Shown: one piece after another, positions 41,542 through 51,732 of the stretch
Layout of the letters: each line of letters starts with the position of its first letter
Position numbering within the stretch: the first letter of the stretch is position 1
Source of the DNA: Collinsella aerofaciens
Lineage (GTDB): Bacteria; Actinomycetota; Coriobacteriia; Coriobacteriales; Coriobacteriaceae
Direction: 5' to 3'
Assembly: GCF_028209395.1 (NCBI RefSeq)
Contig: NZ_JAQLDQ010000003.1
Coordinates: 1 to 64,000, forward strand
DNA length: 64,000 bases
Position numbers and translations under genes: made by a program
Notes under the pieces: generated by a model
The model's database searches: none
Seen by the model: only the letters and a program-made list of their open reading frames with translations
Told to the model about the DNA's origin: nothing

Positions 41542-42666
41542 ATGGACATCAAGACGATTGGCGTTGAGGAATGGCTCAACGTTTGGGAGAAGAGCGCCAC
41601 GTGGGACATCGCCCAGTCGACGATCTCGTCGCTCACCATGGGCGAGCTGCGCGCGCTCGATGAACAGGACGGCGCCACGTTCTACGAGCGCCTGGACCGC
41701 GAGAAGATGAACTACGGCTGGATCGAGGGCTCGCCGGAGTTTAAGGCCGAGGTTGCCAAGCTGTATCGTCGGGAGGTCAATCCCGATCACATTCTGCAGA
41801 CCAATGGCTGCACGGGCGCTAACCTCAACGCCATCATGGCTGTGGTCGAGCCCGGCGACCATGTTATCGCCGAGTGGCCCACCTACGCGCCGCTCTACGA
41901 GATTCCGCGCACGCTGGGCGCCGAGGTCGAGTATTGGGAGCTTCGCGAGGAACTCGGCTGGAAGCCCGATATCGAGGAACTCAAGCGCTTGGTGCGTCCC
42001 AACACCAAGCTCATCTGCATCAACAACGCATCTAACCCCATCGGTACGGTGCTCGATGCCGATATGCTCGGCCAGATTGCCGAGATCGCCCGCTCGGTGG
42101 GCGCCTACGTGCTGTGCGACGAGGTATATCTGCCGCTCGAAAACACTGAGTCCTTTATGTCGATGGTCGACGTGTACGAGAGGGCCATTGTCACCAACTC
42201 GTTGTCGAAGACCTATTCGACACCTGCGGCCCGCGTGGGCTGGGTCCTGGCAGACGAAGAGATATCCAGCCGCATCCGCACCTATCGCGATTACACCATG
42301 ATCTGCGTCGGTGTGTTCAACGACGCCCTGGCGACCTATGTGCTTGAGCACAAGGATAAGATTCTCGAGCGCAATCGCAAGATCGTGTTTGGCAACCGCG
42401 ATATCGCGCAGGCTTGGATCGATACGCAGCATCGCGTTTCCTGGACGGCCCCGCAGGGCGTGTCCACCTCGTTTATCCAGCTGGATATTCCCGAGGATGA
42501 CGAGGAGTTCTGCAGGCGCCTGCTGTCCGAGAGGGGAGTGCTGCTGGTCCCCGGTAGCCGTTTTGAGCTTCCCTGCGGCGCACGCCTGGGCTACTGCGCG
42601 AGCGAGGACGTTCTGCGCGAGGGCCTGAGGCTTTTGGGCGAGGCACTGGCGGAGTTCGATCGCTAG
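41542..42666 (+). CDS. PLP-dependent class I/II aminotransferase
   Basis: 374 residues from ATG 41542, eight bases after AAGGAG. Fold type I motifs: NGCTGANLNAIMAVVEPGDH, INNASNPIGTVLD (Asn/Pro), CDEVYLPL (Asp) and NSLSKTYSTPAARVGW with the PLP lysine. C-terminal Arg in RLGYC binds the substrate carboxylate. It resembles the aminotransferase group that includes capreomycidine synthase VioD (memory-based, not tested). Being placed between two arcA copies suggests it acts on arginine, citrulline or ornithine. Followed by a strong terminator. Confidence 0.82.
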   Translation: MDIKTIGVEEWLNVWEKSATWDIAQSTISSLTMGELRALDEQDGATFYERLDREKMNYGWIEGSPEFKAEVAKLYRREVNPDHILQTNGCTGANLNAIMAVVEPGDHVIAEWPTYAPLYEIPRTLGAEVEYWELREELGWKPDIEELKRLVRPNTKLICINNASNPIGTVLDADMLGQIAEIARSVGAYVLCDEVYLPLENTESFMSMVDVYERAIVTNSLSKTYSTPAARVGWVLADEEISSRIRTYRDYTMICVGVFNDALATYVLEHKDKILERNRKIVFGNRDIAQAWIDTQHRVSWTAPQGVSTSFIQLDIPEDDEEFCRRLLSERGVLLVPGSRFELPCGARLGYCASEDVLREGLRLLGEALAEFDR

Positions 42667-42716
42667 GATTCCGATGGTCTTCGGGGGCCTTATCCAAATT
42701 AGCCGAAGATAATCGA

Positions 42717-42757
42717 AAACGGACCCGTTTCCCTAGGGGAAGCGGGTCCGTTTTTCT
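42717..42757 (+). terminator. Terminator after the aminotransferase
   Basis: AAACGGACCCG pairs with CGGGTCCGTTT, then TTTTT. Confidence 0.9.
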
Positions 42758-42834
42758 ATACCGAGAAGTCAAGTTGTTACAAACGGGGCCGTAAAGCGAG
42801 GCGGTATCCGCTGGGCCTTATACTGAGTTTCCGG

Positions 42835-43234
42835 TGAACGGTATCAAGCGTCTGGTAAACGGTAATTTATTTATCAGAAATGAATAGGACAAACTTTTTT
42901 CTGAATAAAAATGAAAATGGTTGAGACGCGGTGTGAACCGCTAATTCTATTCATAGCTTTATTGGAAATATGCAATTTGAGGATGGTTTAACAAAGTTTA
43001 GTTCCATTTGATTTTAGGATTAAAACGCGTTTAAGCACGTAAATACGCTTTATTAAGATGAAGTGTGCCATGCGTGAAGTATATGTGTATGCCGTTCACC
43101 CCCTATAAAAAACCGTTCGGGGGCAAGGTGGAAGTATGAGCTGATTTTGGATATAAATATGTCGTCAGCAATAACGCCTCACACGGAGGGGCGCTAACGA
43201 ATCGGCCCTGACAAGGGCCCGAAAGAAAGGTAGG
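42835..43234 (+). promoter_or_regulatory. Upstream control region of the second arcA
   Basis: Gap 42758-43239 carries no supported gene. TGAACGGTAT (42835-42844) and its inverted variant ATGCCGTTCA (43089-43098, 151 bases before the ATG, against 150 in copy 1) repeat the arrangement of the first arcA. ArgR-like TGAATAAAAATGA stands at 42902. CCGTTCGGGGGCAAGGTGGAA is followed by -10 TATAAA (43152-43157). The hairpin TCGG-CCCT/AGGG-CCGA precedes AGGAGG; compared with copy 1 the stem bases changed while pairing stayed. Confidence 0.6.
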
Positions 43235-43239
43235 AGGCC

Positions 43240-44481
43240 ATGACGAAAGGTCTGCACGTGCCTTCCGAGATCGGCAAGCTCAGGAAGGTCTGCCTGCACC
43301 GTCCCGGCGACGAGCTCCTCAACCTGCCGCCCGACGAGCTCGAGCGACTCCTGTTCGACGACGTCCCGTTCCTGGAGGTCGCGCAGCAGGAGCACGACAC
43401 CTTCGCCCAGATCCTGAGGGACCAGGGCGTGGAGGTCCTCTATCTCGAGAACCTCGTCGCCGAGGTGTTCGACCAGGTCCCCGGCGCCCGCGCCGAGTTC
43501 ACCGACCAGTACATCGCCGAGGCCGGCATCCGCGGCCAGCACATGCCGCAGATCGTCCGCGAGAAGCTGGACTCCATCGAGGACAACCTCGAGTTCGTCA
43601 AGAAGACCATGGCCGGCATGACCAAGTCCGAGATCGACATGCCCCTCACGGCGTCCACGACCCTCGACTCCCTGGTCAACTCCGAGTCCGAGTCCGACCT
43701 GATCATCGACCCGATGCCCAACCTCTACTTCACCCGCGACCCGTTCGCGGTCATCGGCGAGGGCGTCAACCTCAACCGCATGTACTCGGTCACCCGCAAC
43801 CGCGAGACCCTGTACGGCAAGTACATCTTCAAGTACCACCCCGACTACAAGGACGTCTCGCTGTACTTCCGCCGCGACTGCCAGTTCCACACCGAGGGCG
43901 GCGACGTGCTGAACATCAACGAGAAGACCCTCGCCGTCGGCATCTCCCAGCGCACCCAGGCCGCCGCGATCGACGTCATGGCCCAGAACATCTTCTGGAA
44001 CTCCGACTCCAAGGTCGAGCGCATCCTGGCCTTCGACATCCCGGTCTCGCGCGCCTTCATGCACCTCGACACGGTCTTCACCCAGATCGACGTCGATAAG
44101 TTCACGATCCACCCCGCCATCATGGGCACCCTGCGCGTCTACGAGCTGACCGCCGGCAAGAACCCGGGCGACGTGAACATCCGCCTGATCGAGGACACCC
44201 TCGAGCACGTCCTGGAGGACGCCACCGGCGTCGACCAGGTCAAGCTGATCCCCTGCGGCGGCGGCGACCCGATCGCGGCCTCCCGCGAGCAGTGGAACGA
44301 CGGCTCCAACACCCTGTGCGTCGAGCCCGGCAAGATCTGCGTCTACGCCCGCAACACCGTCACCAACGACGTGCTGTACAAGGAGGGCCTGGACCTTCTC
44401 GTCGTGCCCTCCGCCGAGCTCTCCCGCGGCCGCGGCGGCCCGCGCTGCATGAGCATGCCCTTCTGGCGCGAGGACCTCTAA
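43240..44481 (+). CDS. arcA: Arginine deiminase, copy 2
   Basis: 413 residues, same as copy 1 except Asn250 for His250. By reading, the coding DNA differs from copy 1 at one base (C to A at 43987), and identity extends from about 20 bases upstream of the ATG to just after the stop; beyond these limits the flanks are unrelated or only patterned alike. Catalytic Cys403 and other motifs are intact. Followed after two hairpins by arcB, so this copy is the one linked to the rest of the pathway. Recent duplication or gene conversion. Confidence 0.97.
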   Translation: MTKGLHVPSEIGKLRKVCLHRPGDELLNLPPDELERLLFDDVPFLEVAQQEHDTFAQILRDQGVEVLYLENLVAEVFDQVPGARAEFTDQYIAEAGIRGQHMPQIVREKLDSIEDNLEFVKKTMAGMTKSEIDMPLTASTTLDSLVNSESESDLIIDPMPNLYFTRDPFAVIGEGVNLNRMYSVTRNRETLYGKYIFKYHPDYKDVSLYFRRDCQFHTEGGDVLNINEKTLAVGISQRTQAAAIDVMAQNIFWNSDSKVERILAFDIPVSRAFMHLDTVFTQIDVDKFTIHPAIMGTLRVYELTAGKNPGDVNIRLIEDTLEHVLEDATGVDQVKLIPCGGGDPIAASREQWNDGSNTLCVEPGKICVYARNTVTNDVLYKEGLDLLVVPSAELSRGRGGPRCMSMPFWREDL

Positions 44482-44493
44482 GTCTTTAACGTT

Positions 44494-44541
44494 CCGGTGC
44501 GGTCCCCCTACAACCGCACCGGCTTCGCCCGTTAAACGGGC
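44494..44541 (+). terminator. Two hairpins between arcA copy 2 and arcB
   Basis: CCGGTGCGGT-(9)-ACCGCACCGG (44494-44522) and GCCCGTT-a-AACGGGC (44527-44541). T-runs are weak, so partial termination or mRNA processing between arcA and arcB is possible. Confidence 0.55.
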
Positions 44542-44586
44542 AACACTAATACTTACGTAATTCATTTCTTCGAAAGGAATCGAACC

Positions 44587-45582
44587 ATGGGTGTTAACCT
44601 CTCCGGCCGTAGCTTCCTCAAGCTTCTCGATCTCACCACCGAGGAGATCGAGTACCTGCTCAAGCTCTCCAAGAACTTCAAGGATATGAAGCGCGCTGGC
44701 GTTCCGCACCGCTATCTCGAGGGCAAGAACATCGTTCTGCTCTTCCAGAAGACCTCTACTCGTACCCGCTGCGCCTTCGAGGTCGGTGGCATGGATCTGG
44801 GCATGGGCGTCACCTACCTCGATCCGGGTTCGTCGCAGATGGGCAAGAAGGAGTCCATCGAGGACACTGCCCGCGTTCTCGGCCGCATGTATGACGGCAT
44901 CGAGTTCCGTGGCTTTGCCCAGGACGACGTCGAGGAGCTCGCTGCTAAGTCCGGCGTGCCCGTGTGGAACGGCCTGACCACCGAGTGGCACCCCACCCAG
45001 ATGCTCGCCGACATCCTGACCGTCCAGGAGAACTTCAACTACGACATCAAGGGCAAGACCCTCGTCTTCATGGGCGACTGCAAGAACAATGTCGCTCGCT
45101 CCCTCATGGTCGTCTGCTCCAAGCTCGGCATGAACTTCGTGGCCTGCGGCCCCGAGGAGTGCATGCCCGCCGACGACGTCATCGAGGCCTGCAAGCCCAT
45201 CGCCGAGGCCAACGGTTGCACCATCAAGCTGACCACCGACGTCAAGGACGGCGTCACCGGTGCCGACGTTATCTACACCGACGTGTGGGTCTCCATGGGC
45301 GAGCCCGACGAGGTCTGGGCCGAGCGCATCGCTCAGCTCACCCCGTATCGTGTCACCTCCGAGGTCATGGCTATGGCCAACCCGGGTGCCATCTTCCTGC
45401 ACTGCCTGCCCAGCTTCCACGACACCAACACCACCATTGGCGCCGAGAAGTGCGAGCAGTTCGGCATCACCGAGCAGGAGGTCACCGACGAGGTCTTCGA
45501 GAGCCCCGCTTCCAAGGTCTTCGACGAGGCCGAGAACCGCATGCACACCATCAAGGCTGTCATGTACGCCACGCTCAAGTAA
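44587..45582 (+). CDS. arcB: Ornithine carbamoyltransferase (catabolic)
   Basis: 331 residues, full length. Converts citrulline and phosphate to ornithine and carbamoyl phosphate. The carbamoyl phosphate loop STRTR is at 57-61 ([13 protein letters not shown]) and [10 protein letters not shown] carries the ornithine-site Cys. Located behind arcA, before the antiporter, so the catabolic role is favoured over biosynthetic ArgF. GAAAGGAA precedes ATG 44587. A strong terminator follows. arcC (carbamate kinase) is not in the window. Confidence 0.95.
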   Translation: MGVNLSGRSFLKLLDLTTEEIEYLLKLSKNFKDMKRAGVPHRYLEGKNIVLLFQKTSTRTRCAFEVGGMDLGMGVTYLDPGSSQMGKKESIEDTARVLGRMYDGIEFRGFAQDDVEELAAKSGVPVWNGLTTEWHPTQMLADILTVQENFNYDIKGKTLVFMGDCKNNVARSLMVVCSKLGMNFVACGPEECMPADDVIEACKPIAEANGCTIKLTTDVKDGVTGADVIYTDVWVSMGEPDEVWAERIAQLTPYRVTSEVMAMANPGAIFLHCLPSFHDTNTTIGAEKCEQFGITEQEVTDEVFESPASKVFDEAENRMHTIKAVMYATLK

Positions 45583-45598
45583 GAGCATCTAGCATCTC

Positions 45599-45632
45599 GC
45601 TCGGGGTGTATTGCTGCACACCCCGAGCAGTT
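45599..45632 (+). terminator. Terminator after arcB
   Basis: GCTCGGGGTGT (45599-45609) pairs with ACACCCCGAGC (45618-45628), then AGTTTT. Confidence 0.88.
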
Positions 45633-45729
45633 TTATCTGGTAATAATCTCGCATCAAGCGGCAGGCACGGCACGGAAGAGCCGCTTCTGGCGAGATCAGT
45701 AAATGATTTATGAAGGGGGGATGAGAACT

Positions 45730-47208
45730 ATGACTGAGACCGCTAAGAAAAAGCGCGGTATGCCTTCATCGTTCACCATTCTTCTTGCTCTGCTGGCAAT
45801 TGTCGCAGTGATTACCGTTATCGTCTCCGGCACGTCCGGCGGCGCGGTTACTGCCGCCCGTCTGAGCGATTTCTGCACCGCCCCGATTAAGGGCTTCGCT
45901 GACGCTCTGCCCGTCTGCCTCTTCGTTATGATCCTGGGCGGCTTCCTCGGTATGATGACCGAGACCGGCGCCCTGGACAACGGCATCGCCGTTCTGGTGC
46001 AGAAGCTTAAGGGCAACGAGATTATGCTCATTCCCGTGCTGATGCTCATCTTCTCCCTCGGTGGTACCACTTATGGTATGTGCGAGGAGACCGTTCCCTT
46101 CTACGCCCTGCTCGCCGCTACCATGATGGCCGCTGGCTTCGACCCCATGGTCGGTGCCGCTACCGTCCTGCTCGGCGCTGGCTGCGGCTGCCTGGGCTCC
46201 ACGGTTAACCCGTTCGCCGTCGGCGCTGCCGTCGACGCTCTGACCGGCGTTGGCATTGAGGTCAACCAGTCCATCATCATCGGCCTCGGTGCCGTCCTGT
46301 GGATTGTCACTACCGCTATGTCCATCTTCTTCGTGATGAGCTACGCCAAGAAGGTCAAGGCTGACAAGGGTTCCACCATCCTGTCGATGCAGGAGCTCAA
46401 GGACGCCGAAGAGGCTCACGGCAAGGCTGCTTCCGAGGTCCACAAGGAGGTCAAGCTCACCGGTCGTCAGAAGGGTGTTCTGATTGCCTTCGCCTTCACC
46501 TTCGTCGTCATGATCGTCGGCTTCATTCCGCTGGCCGACCTCAACGAGGGCGTCGCTAACTTCTTCGACGCTGGCGCTGTCTACGACGCCGACGGTAACG
46601 CCGTCGTCCAGGGCTGGTCTGCCCTGATCACCGGCCTGCCCATTGGCCAGTGGTACTTCGACGAGGCTTCCACCTGGTTCTTCCTTATGGCCGTCCTGAT
46701 CGGTATCATCGGTGGCCTGTCCGAGAAGCAGATCGTTAACACCTTTATCACCGGCGCTGCCGACATGATGTCCGTTGTTCTCGTCATCGCCCTCGCCCGT
46801 GGTATCTCCGTCCTCATGGCTAACACCGGCCTCGACGTCTTCGTCCTCGACGCTGCCGCCAATGCTCTGGCTGGCCTGTCCGGCGTGATCTTCGCTCCCA
46901 TGAGCTTCCTGGTCTACTTCGGCCTGTCCTTCCTGATCCCCTCGACCTCCGGTATGGCCACCGTCTCCATGCCCATCATGGGACCGTTGGCTGTTAAGCT
47001 CGGCTTCTCGCCTGAGGTCATGGTCATGATCTTCTCCGCCGCCATCGGTGTCGTGAACCTGTTCACCCCGACCTCCGGCGCCATCATGGGCGGTCTCGCC
47101 CTGGCCAAGATCGAGTGGACGACCTGGCTCAAGTTTGCCCTTAAGCTCATCGTCGCGCTCTCTGTCGTCTGCGCCATCATCCTGACCGTCGCCTGCGTGT
47201 TGATCTAA
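45730..47208 (+). CDS. arcD: YfcC-family antiporter, likely arginine/ornithine exchanger
   Basis: About 492 residues from ATG 45730, with a GGGGGG ribosome site at suitable distance; the in-frame ATG at 45721 is too near it. About 12 hydrophobic helices. Family motifs include GGTTYGMCEETVPFYAL and LIPSTSGMATVSMPIMGPLA. Streptococcal ArcD is a YfcC-type protein, and the gene sits right after arcB, so exchange of arginine for ornithine is the likely role; C4-dicarboxylate or other amino-acid transport is the alternative. Structured RNA-like sequence follows. Confidence 0.85.
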   Translation: MTETAKKKRGMPSSFTILLALLAIVAVITVIVSGTSGGAVTAARLSDFCTAPIKGFADALPVCLFVMILGGFLGMMTETGALDNGIAVLVQKLKGNEIMLIPVLMLIFSLGGTTYGMCEETVPFYALLAATMMAAGFDPMVGAATVLLGAGCGCLGSTVNPFAVGAAVDALTGVGIEVNQSIIIGLGAVLWIVTTAMSIFFVMSYAKKVKADKGSTILSMQELKDAEEAHGKAASEVHKEVKLTGRQKGVLIAFAFTFVVMIVGFIPLADLNEGVANFFDAGAVYDADGNAVVQGWSALITGLPIGQWYFDEASTWFFLMAVLIGIIGGLSEKQIVNTFITGAADMMSVVLVIALARGISVLMANTGLDVFVLDAAANALAGLSGVIFAPMSFLVYFGLSFLIPSTSGMATVSMPIMGPLAVKLGFSPEVMVMIFSAAIGVVNLFTPTSGAIMGGLALAKIEWTTWLKFALKLIVALSVVCAIILTVACVLI

Positions 47209-47349
47209 GTACCCAACGGGTACCCCACGGAAACCTTGACGATCCTGTAGAGGATCACCTGGTCATCGTCTGTCCGGTGGGGTAAACCCACCGGTAGACT
47301 CCTACCTTTAGCCCCCTTCCGTTCCGTGCGCGGGAGGGGGCGCTCTTGT
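47209..47349 (+). promoter_or_regulatory. Structured region after arcD with two exclusive folds and a terminator
   Basis: GTACCC-aac-GGGTAC follows the stop. Fold A: TACCCCAC (47221-47228) pairs with GTGGGGTA (47277-47284), enclosing GACGAT/ATCGTC (47238-47243 with 47265-47270) and CCT-gtag-AGG. Fold B: CCGGTGGG (47274-47281) pairs with CCCACCGG (47287-47294). Both folds need the same GTGGG, so they exclude each other. A terminator-like stem (47311-47321 with 47331-47341) follows. Confidence 0.55.
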
Positions 47350-47516
47350 GTTCCGGCGTTTTACCAAACGCCGGAACCACTCGACGCTGCAAGCCCGCCA
47401 GAGCGGCAATCTGACGTTCAATCGTCGGGCATGGCCAAAAGGCCTATGCCCTCCTCTTTCACGTCACCTTGCTCGCTCTGGTGGGCTTTCGCTGACTTAT
47501 GCTCAACCTGCGGCGC
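47350..47516 (+). repeat. 167-bp structured intergenic element, copy B
   Basis: Same length and layout as 2441-2607. Hairpin I: 12-bp stem 47350-47361 with 47366-47377 and loop TACC. Stem II: 47392-47405 with 47474-47487 (14 bp, one G-U). Hairpin III: 47427-47451 (GGGCAT-GGCC-AAAA-GGCC-t-ATGCCC). The bases of stem I and stem II differ from copy A in matched pairs. It lies 3' of arcD in the same orientation, as copy A lies 3' of dapH. Bases 47517-47635 hold nothing recognisable. Confidence 0.8.
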
Positions 47517-47635
47517 TGCCATTGTTGGCGCAGGGGGCGGCTTGCTCGCTCTGGTGTCTGTTCGCTGTTCGTTCTCTGCCCGCGACGTTTCTGCTGTTGG
47601 TGCAAAGGGGTCAGGTTACTTTGCGCCAAAAGGGG

Positions 47636-47704
47636 AAGTTGCGGTGGAATAGTTCCCGTTTGGCCGTCTTGAGGGGTTAAACAGGAGCTATTTCACCGCA
47701 ACTT
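47636..47704. repeat. Palindrome with 17-bp arms upstream of the DUF1846 gene
   Basis: AAGTTGCGGTGGAATAG (47636-47652) pairs with 47688-47704 with one G-T pair. The loop contains CCGTTT and AAACagG that could pair partly. Confidence 0.8.
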
Positions 47705-47766
47705 ATCGATGGCGTGTTTGGTTGGTGCCTGTTGATGGCCTGGGCATCGGGGAGGGCAGGCTCCGT

Positions 47767-47772
47767 TATAAT
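47767..47772 (+). promoter_or_regulatory. -10 element of the DUF1846 gene
   Basis: TATAAT 42 bases before the start codon; no convincing -35. Confidence 0.5.
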
Positions 47773-47813
47773 CGCGTAGGAACTTAATTTACGAAACGGG
47801 ACGGGAGCCATAC

Positions 47814-49295
47814 ATGCGCCAGGGTTTCGACAACGCGAAATATATCGAGCTGCAGGCCGCTCATATTAAGGAGCGCATCTCGCAGTTTGGCGGCAAGCTG
47901 TATTTGGAGTTTGGCGGCAAGCTGTTTGACGACTATCACGCGAGCCGCGTGCTGCCGGGTTTTGAGCCGGACAGCAAGTTTCGCATGCTCAAGAGCATAG
48001 CCGACGACGTCGAGGTCATCATCGCCATTAACGCGAACCACATCGAGAAGAACAAGGCTCGCGGTGACCTGGGCATTACCTATGACGAGGACGTTTTGCG
48101 CCTGGTCGACCTGTTCCGCGGCAACGGCTTTGCCGTCGCGGCTGTGGTCATCACCCAGTACGCCGGCCAGCCCGCTGCCGATGTGTTCCGCAACCGCCTG
48201 AACGCGCTCGGTATTCCCGCCAAGCTGCACTATCCCATCGAGGGGTATCCGCACGATGTCGATCTGATCGTGTCCGACGATGGCTATGGCAAGAACGAGT
48301 TTGTCGAGACCACCCGACCGCTCGTTGTGGTCACTGCCCCCGGTCCTGGCTCGGGCAAGCTTGCCACCTGCCTGTCTCAGCTCTATCACGAGCACAAGCA
48401 TGGCACGGCCGCCGGCTATGCCAAGTTCGAGACCTTCCCGGTCTGGAATCTTCCTCTGACGCATCCGGTCAATATTGCCTACGAGGCCGCCACGGCTGAC
48501 CTCGATGACGCCAATATCATCGACTCCTTCCACCTGGAGGCCTACAACAAGACCACGGTCAACTACAACCGCGACGTCGAGGCCTTCCCGGTAGTCCGTG
48601 CCCTGATGGAAAAGATCCTGGGCAAGAGCCCCTACCAGAGCCCTACGGACATGGGCGTCAATATGGTCGGCTTTGCCATCACCGATGACGATGCCTGCCG
48701 CGACGCTTCCAAGATGGAGATCGTTCGCCGCTACTTTACCGCGGTCGAAAATGTGCGCCGTACCGGCGTGGGCGATGAGCAAGTCGACCGTCTCAAGATT
48801 ATTATGAAGAAAGCCGGCATCGATAAGAACTACTCACCGGCGCGCTCGGCGGCCCTCACCAGGGAGCAGCTGACGGGTGGTCCCGTGGGTGCCATGGTCA
48901 TGCCCGATGGCTCCGTGGTGACCGGTAAGACCTCCACGCGCCTGGGCGCCGCAAGTTCGCTCATTATGAACGCCCTCAAGCATGTCTCGGGCGTCGACCT
49001 TGAGCTCGAGGTCATTAGCGATGAGGCGATCGAGCCCATCAGCAAGCTCAAGACGCATTTCCTGGGCAGCAAAAACCCGCGCCTCCACACCGACGAGACG
49101 CTTATGGCGCTGTCGATCACCTCGGCCACGAGTGAGACGGCCGCTCGCGTCCTTTCGGGCCTGGAGCAGCTGCGCGGTTGCGATGCCTTCTTTAGCGTGA
49201 TTATCTCGCCGACGGACGAGACGGTACTGCGCAAGTTGGGCATCAACGTGTGCTGCGAGCCCAAGTTTGAGCGCCGCGGTTTCTTCCATCGCTAA
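47814..49295 (+). CDS. DUF1846 family protein
   Basis: A 493-residue soluble protein of the DUF1846 family, full length. It begins RQGFDNAKYIELQAAHIKER, a family hallmark, and includes TAPGPGSGKLATCLSQLYHE, a P-loop-like Gly-rich segment, and KTHFLGSKNPRLHTDETL. A structure is known for a Streptococcus member but function is not established. ATG 47814 follows GGGACGGGAGCC. Single-gene unit with own terminator. Family call firm, function unknown. Confidence 0.9.
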   Translation: MRQGFDNAKYIELQAAHIKERISQFGGKLYLEFGGKLFDDYHASRVLPGFEPDSKFRMLKSIADDVEVIIAINANHIEKNKARGDLGITYDEDVLRLVDLFRGNGFAVAAVVITQYAGQPAADVFRNRLNALGIPAKLHYPIEGYPHDVDLIVSDDGYGKNEFVETTRPLVVVTAPGPGSGKLATCLSQLYHEHKHGTAAGYAKFETFPVWNLPLTHPVNIAYEAATADLDDANIIDSFHLEAYNKTTVNYNRDVEAFPVVRALMEKILGKSPYQSPTDMGVNMVGFAITDDDACRDASKMEIVRRYFTAVENVRRTGVGDEQVDRLKIIMKKAGIDKNYSPARSAALTREQLTGGPVGAMVMPDGSVVTGKTSTRLGAASSLIMNALKHVSGVDLELEVISDEAIEPISKLKTHFLGSKNPRLHTDETLMALSITSATSETAARVLSGLEQLRGCDAFFSVIISPTDETVLRKLGINVCCEPKFERRGFFHR

Positions 49296-49329
49296 GTTTG
49301 AAGCACCGCGGTAATTGCATTGCATTTTG

Positions 49330-49362
49330 GCCGTATCGGGTTAGCGCCCGGTACGGCTTTTT
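49330..49362 (+). terminator. Terminator after the DUF1846 gene
   Basis: GCCGTATCGGG pairs with CCCGGTACGGC (one mismatch-like G-T), then TTTTT. Confidence 0.88.
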
Positions 49363-49551
49363 GATCAATAAAGCGTCTATTTCGGCGAAAAATAGCTGTT
49401 TACCTGCCTAGAAACAATTTGAGCGGTATACAATAACCGTAACTGTTTCATCCTTAGCGGGATGCCGCATGATGGATATTACCTGCCATCGTGAGGTGTG
49501 TCGGTCGCGCACGGCGCGTTAGATGCTCGTGCTCGGTTTGAGGAGGCTGCT

Positions 49552-49890
49552 ATGGCGGGCAAGGGTCGTGCGAGTGTCAACGATATGAAGCGTGTCGAGG
49601 TGCTGGTGTTGATGGAGATCGACCAGCAAACCGAAGACAATGGCGGGCCGTATGGTTTCTCGCGCAAAACGCTTGCCGAGCGCGTGGGGGTTTCGCCGTA
49701 TCGTGCCCGCGCCGCAATCGATCGCTTGGATTCCGAAGGTATGATTGATGTCGTCTCGCGTTATAGCGACGACGGCGGTCAGCTTGCAAATGGCATTTGC
49801 CTCACCGAACGTGGTGAGTGGTATCTTGAGGGCGTCCGTACCGGCATGCTCGTTCAAGAAATGCTTGAGGACGAGGTTGCTGATCGATAG
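49552..49890 (+). CDS. Small winged-helix DNA-binding protein
   Basis: 112 residues from ATG 49552, after GAGGAGG. A winged-helix pattern: helices KRVEVLVLMEIDQQTE and SRKTLAERVGVSPYRARAAIDRL, then a wing around NGICLTERGEWYL. The family is not identified more closely; MarR/PadR-like folds come nearest. No ligand domain. It precedes pyrG with its own terminator between, so no operon link. Target unknown. Confidence 0.7.
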   Translation: MAGKGRASVNDMKRVEVLVLMEIDQQTEDNGGPYGFSRKTLAERVGVSPYRARAAIDRLDSEGMIDVVSRYSDDGGQLANGICLTERGEWYLEGVRTGMLVQEMLEDEVADR

Positions 49891-49914
49891 CAGCATGTAA
49901 CCCTTGCCATAGCG

Positions 49915-49945
49915 ACGCCGCCTGGGAAACCGGGCGGCGTTTTGT
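49915..49945 (+). terminator. Terminator after the winged-helix gene
   Basis: ACGCCGCC pairs with GGCGGCGT, then TTTGTTT. Confidence 0.88.
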
Positions 49946-49981
49946 TTCAAGATCGAGAAATGCAATCGCACGCGAGAAAAA

Positions 49982-50010
49982 TTGCGGACGGTCCGCGGCG
50001 CGAGTATTAC
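49982..50010 (+). promoter_or_regulatory. pyrG promoter with a palindrome in the spacer
   Basis: TTGCGG (49982-49987) and TATTAC (50005-50010) are 17 bases apart. The spacer carries the perfect palindrome GCGGAC-g-GTCCGC (49984-49996), a candidate operator. Confidence 0.55.
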
Positions 50011-50062
50011 AATGAAGACCCGTAAGATGTGGATAAACAACTTCTACGGGAAGCGCAGGTAA

Positions 50063-51730
<1,668 letters not shown>

Positions 51731-51732
51731 GG

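Noticed and set aside
43165..45588. An 807-codon minus-strand open frame across arcA copy 2 and arcB, with a 497-codon partner at 39992-41485
   Set aside because: They mirror strongly biased plus-strand codons (GAC, CTC, GTC), have low-complexity Val/Asp/Gly/Leu composition, and oppose well-supported genes. No ribosome site.
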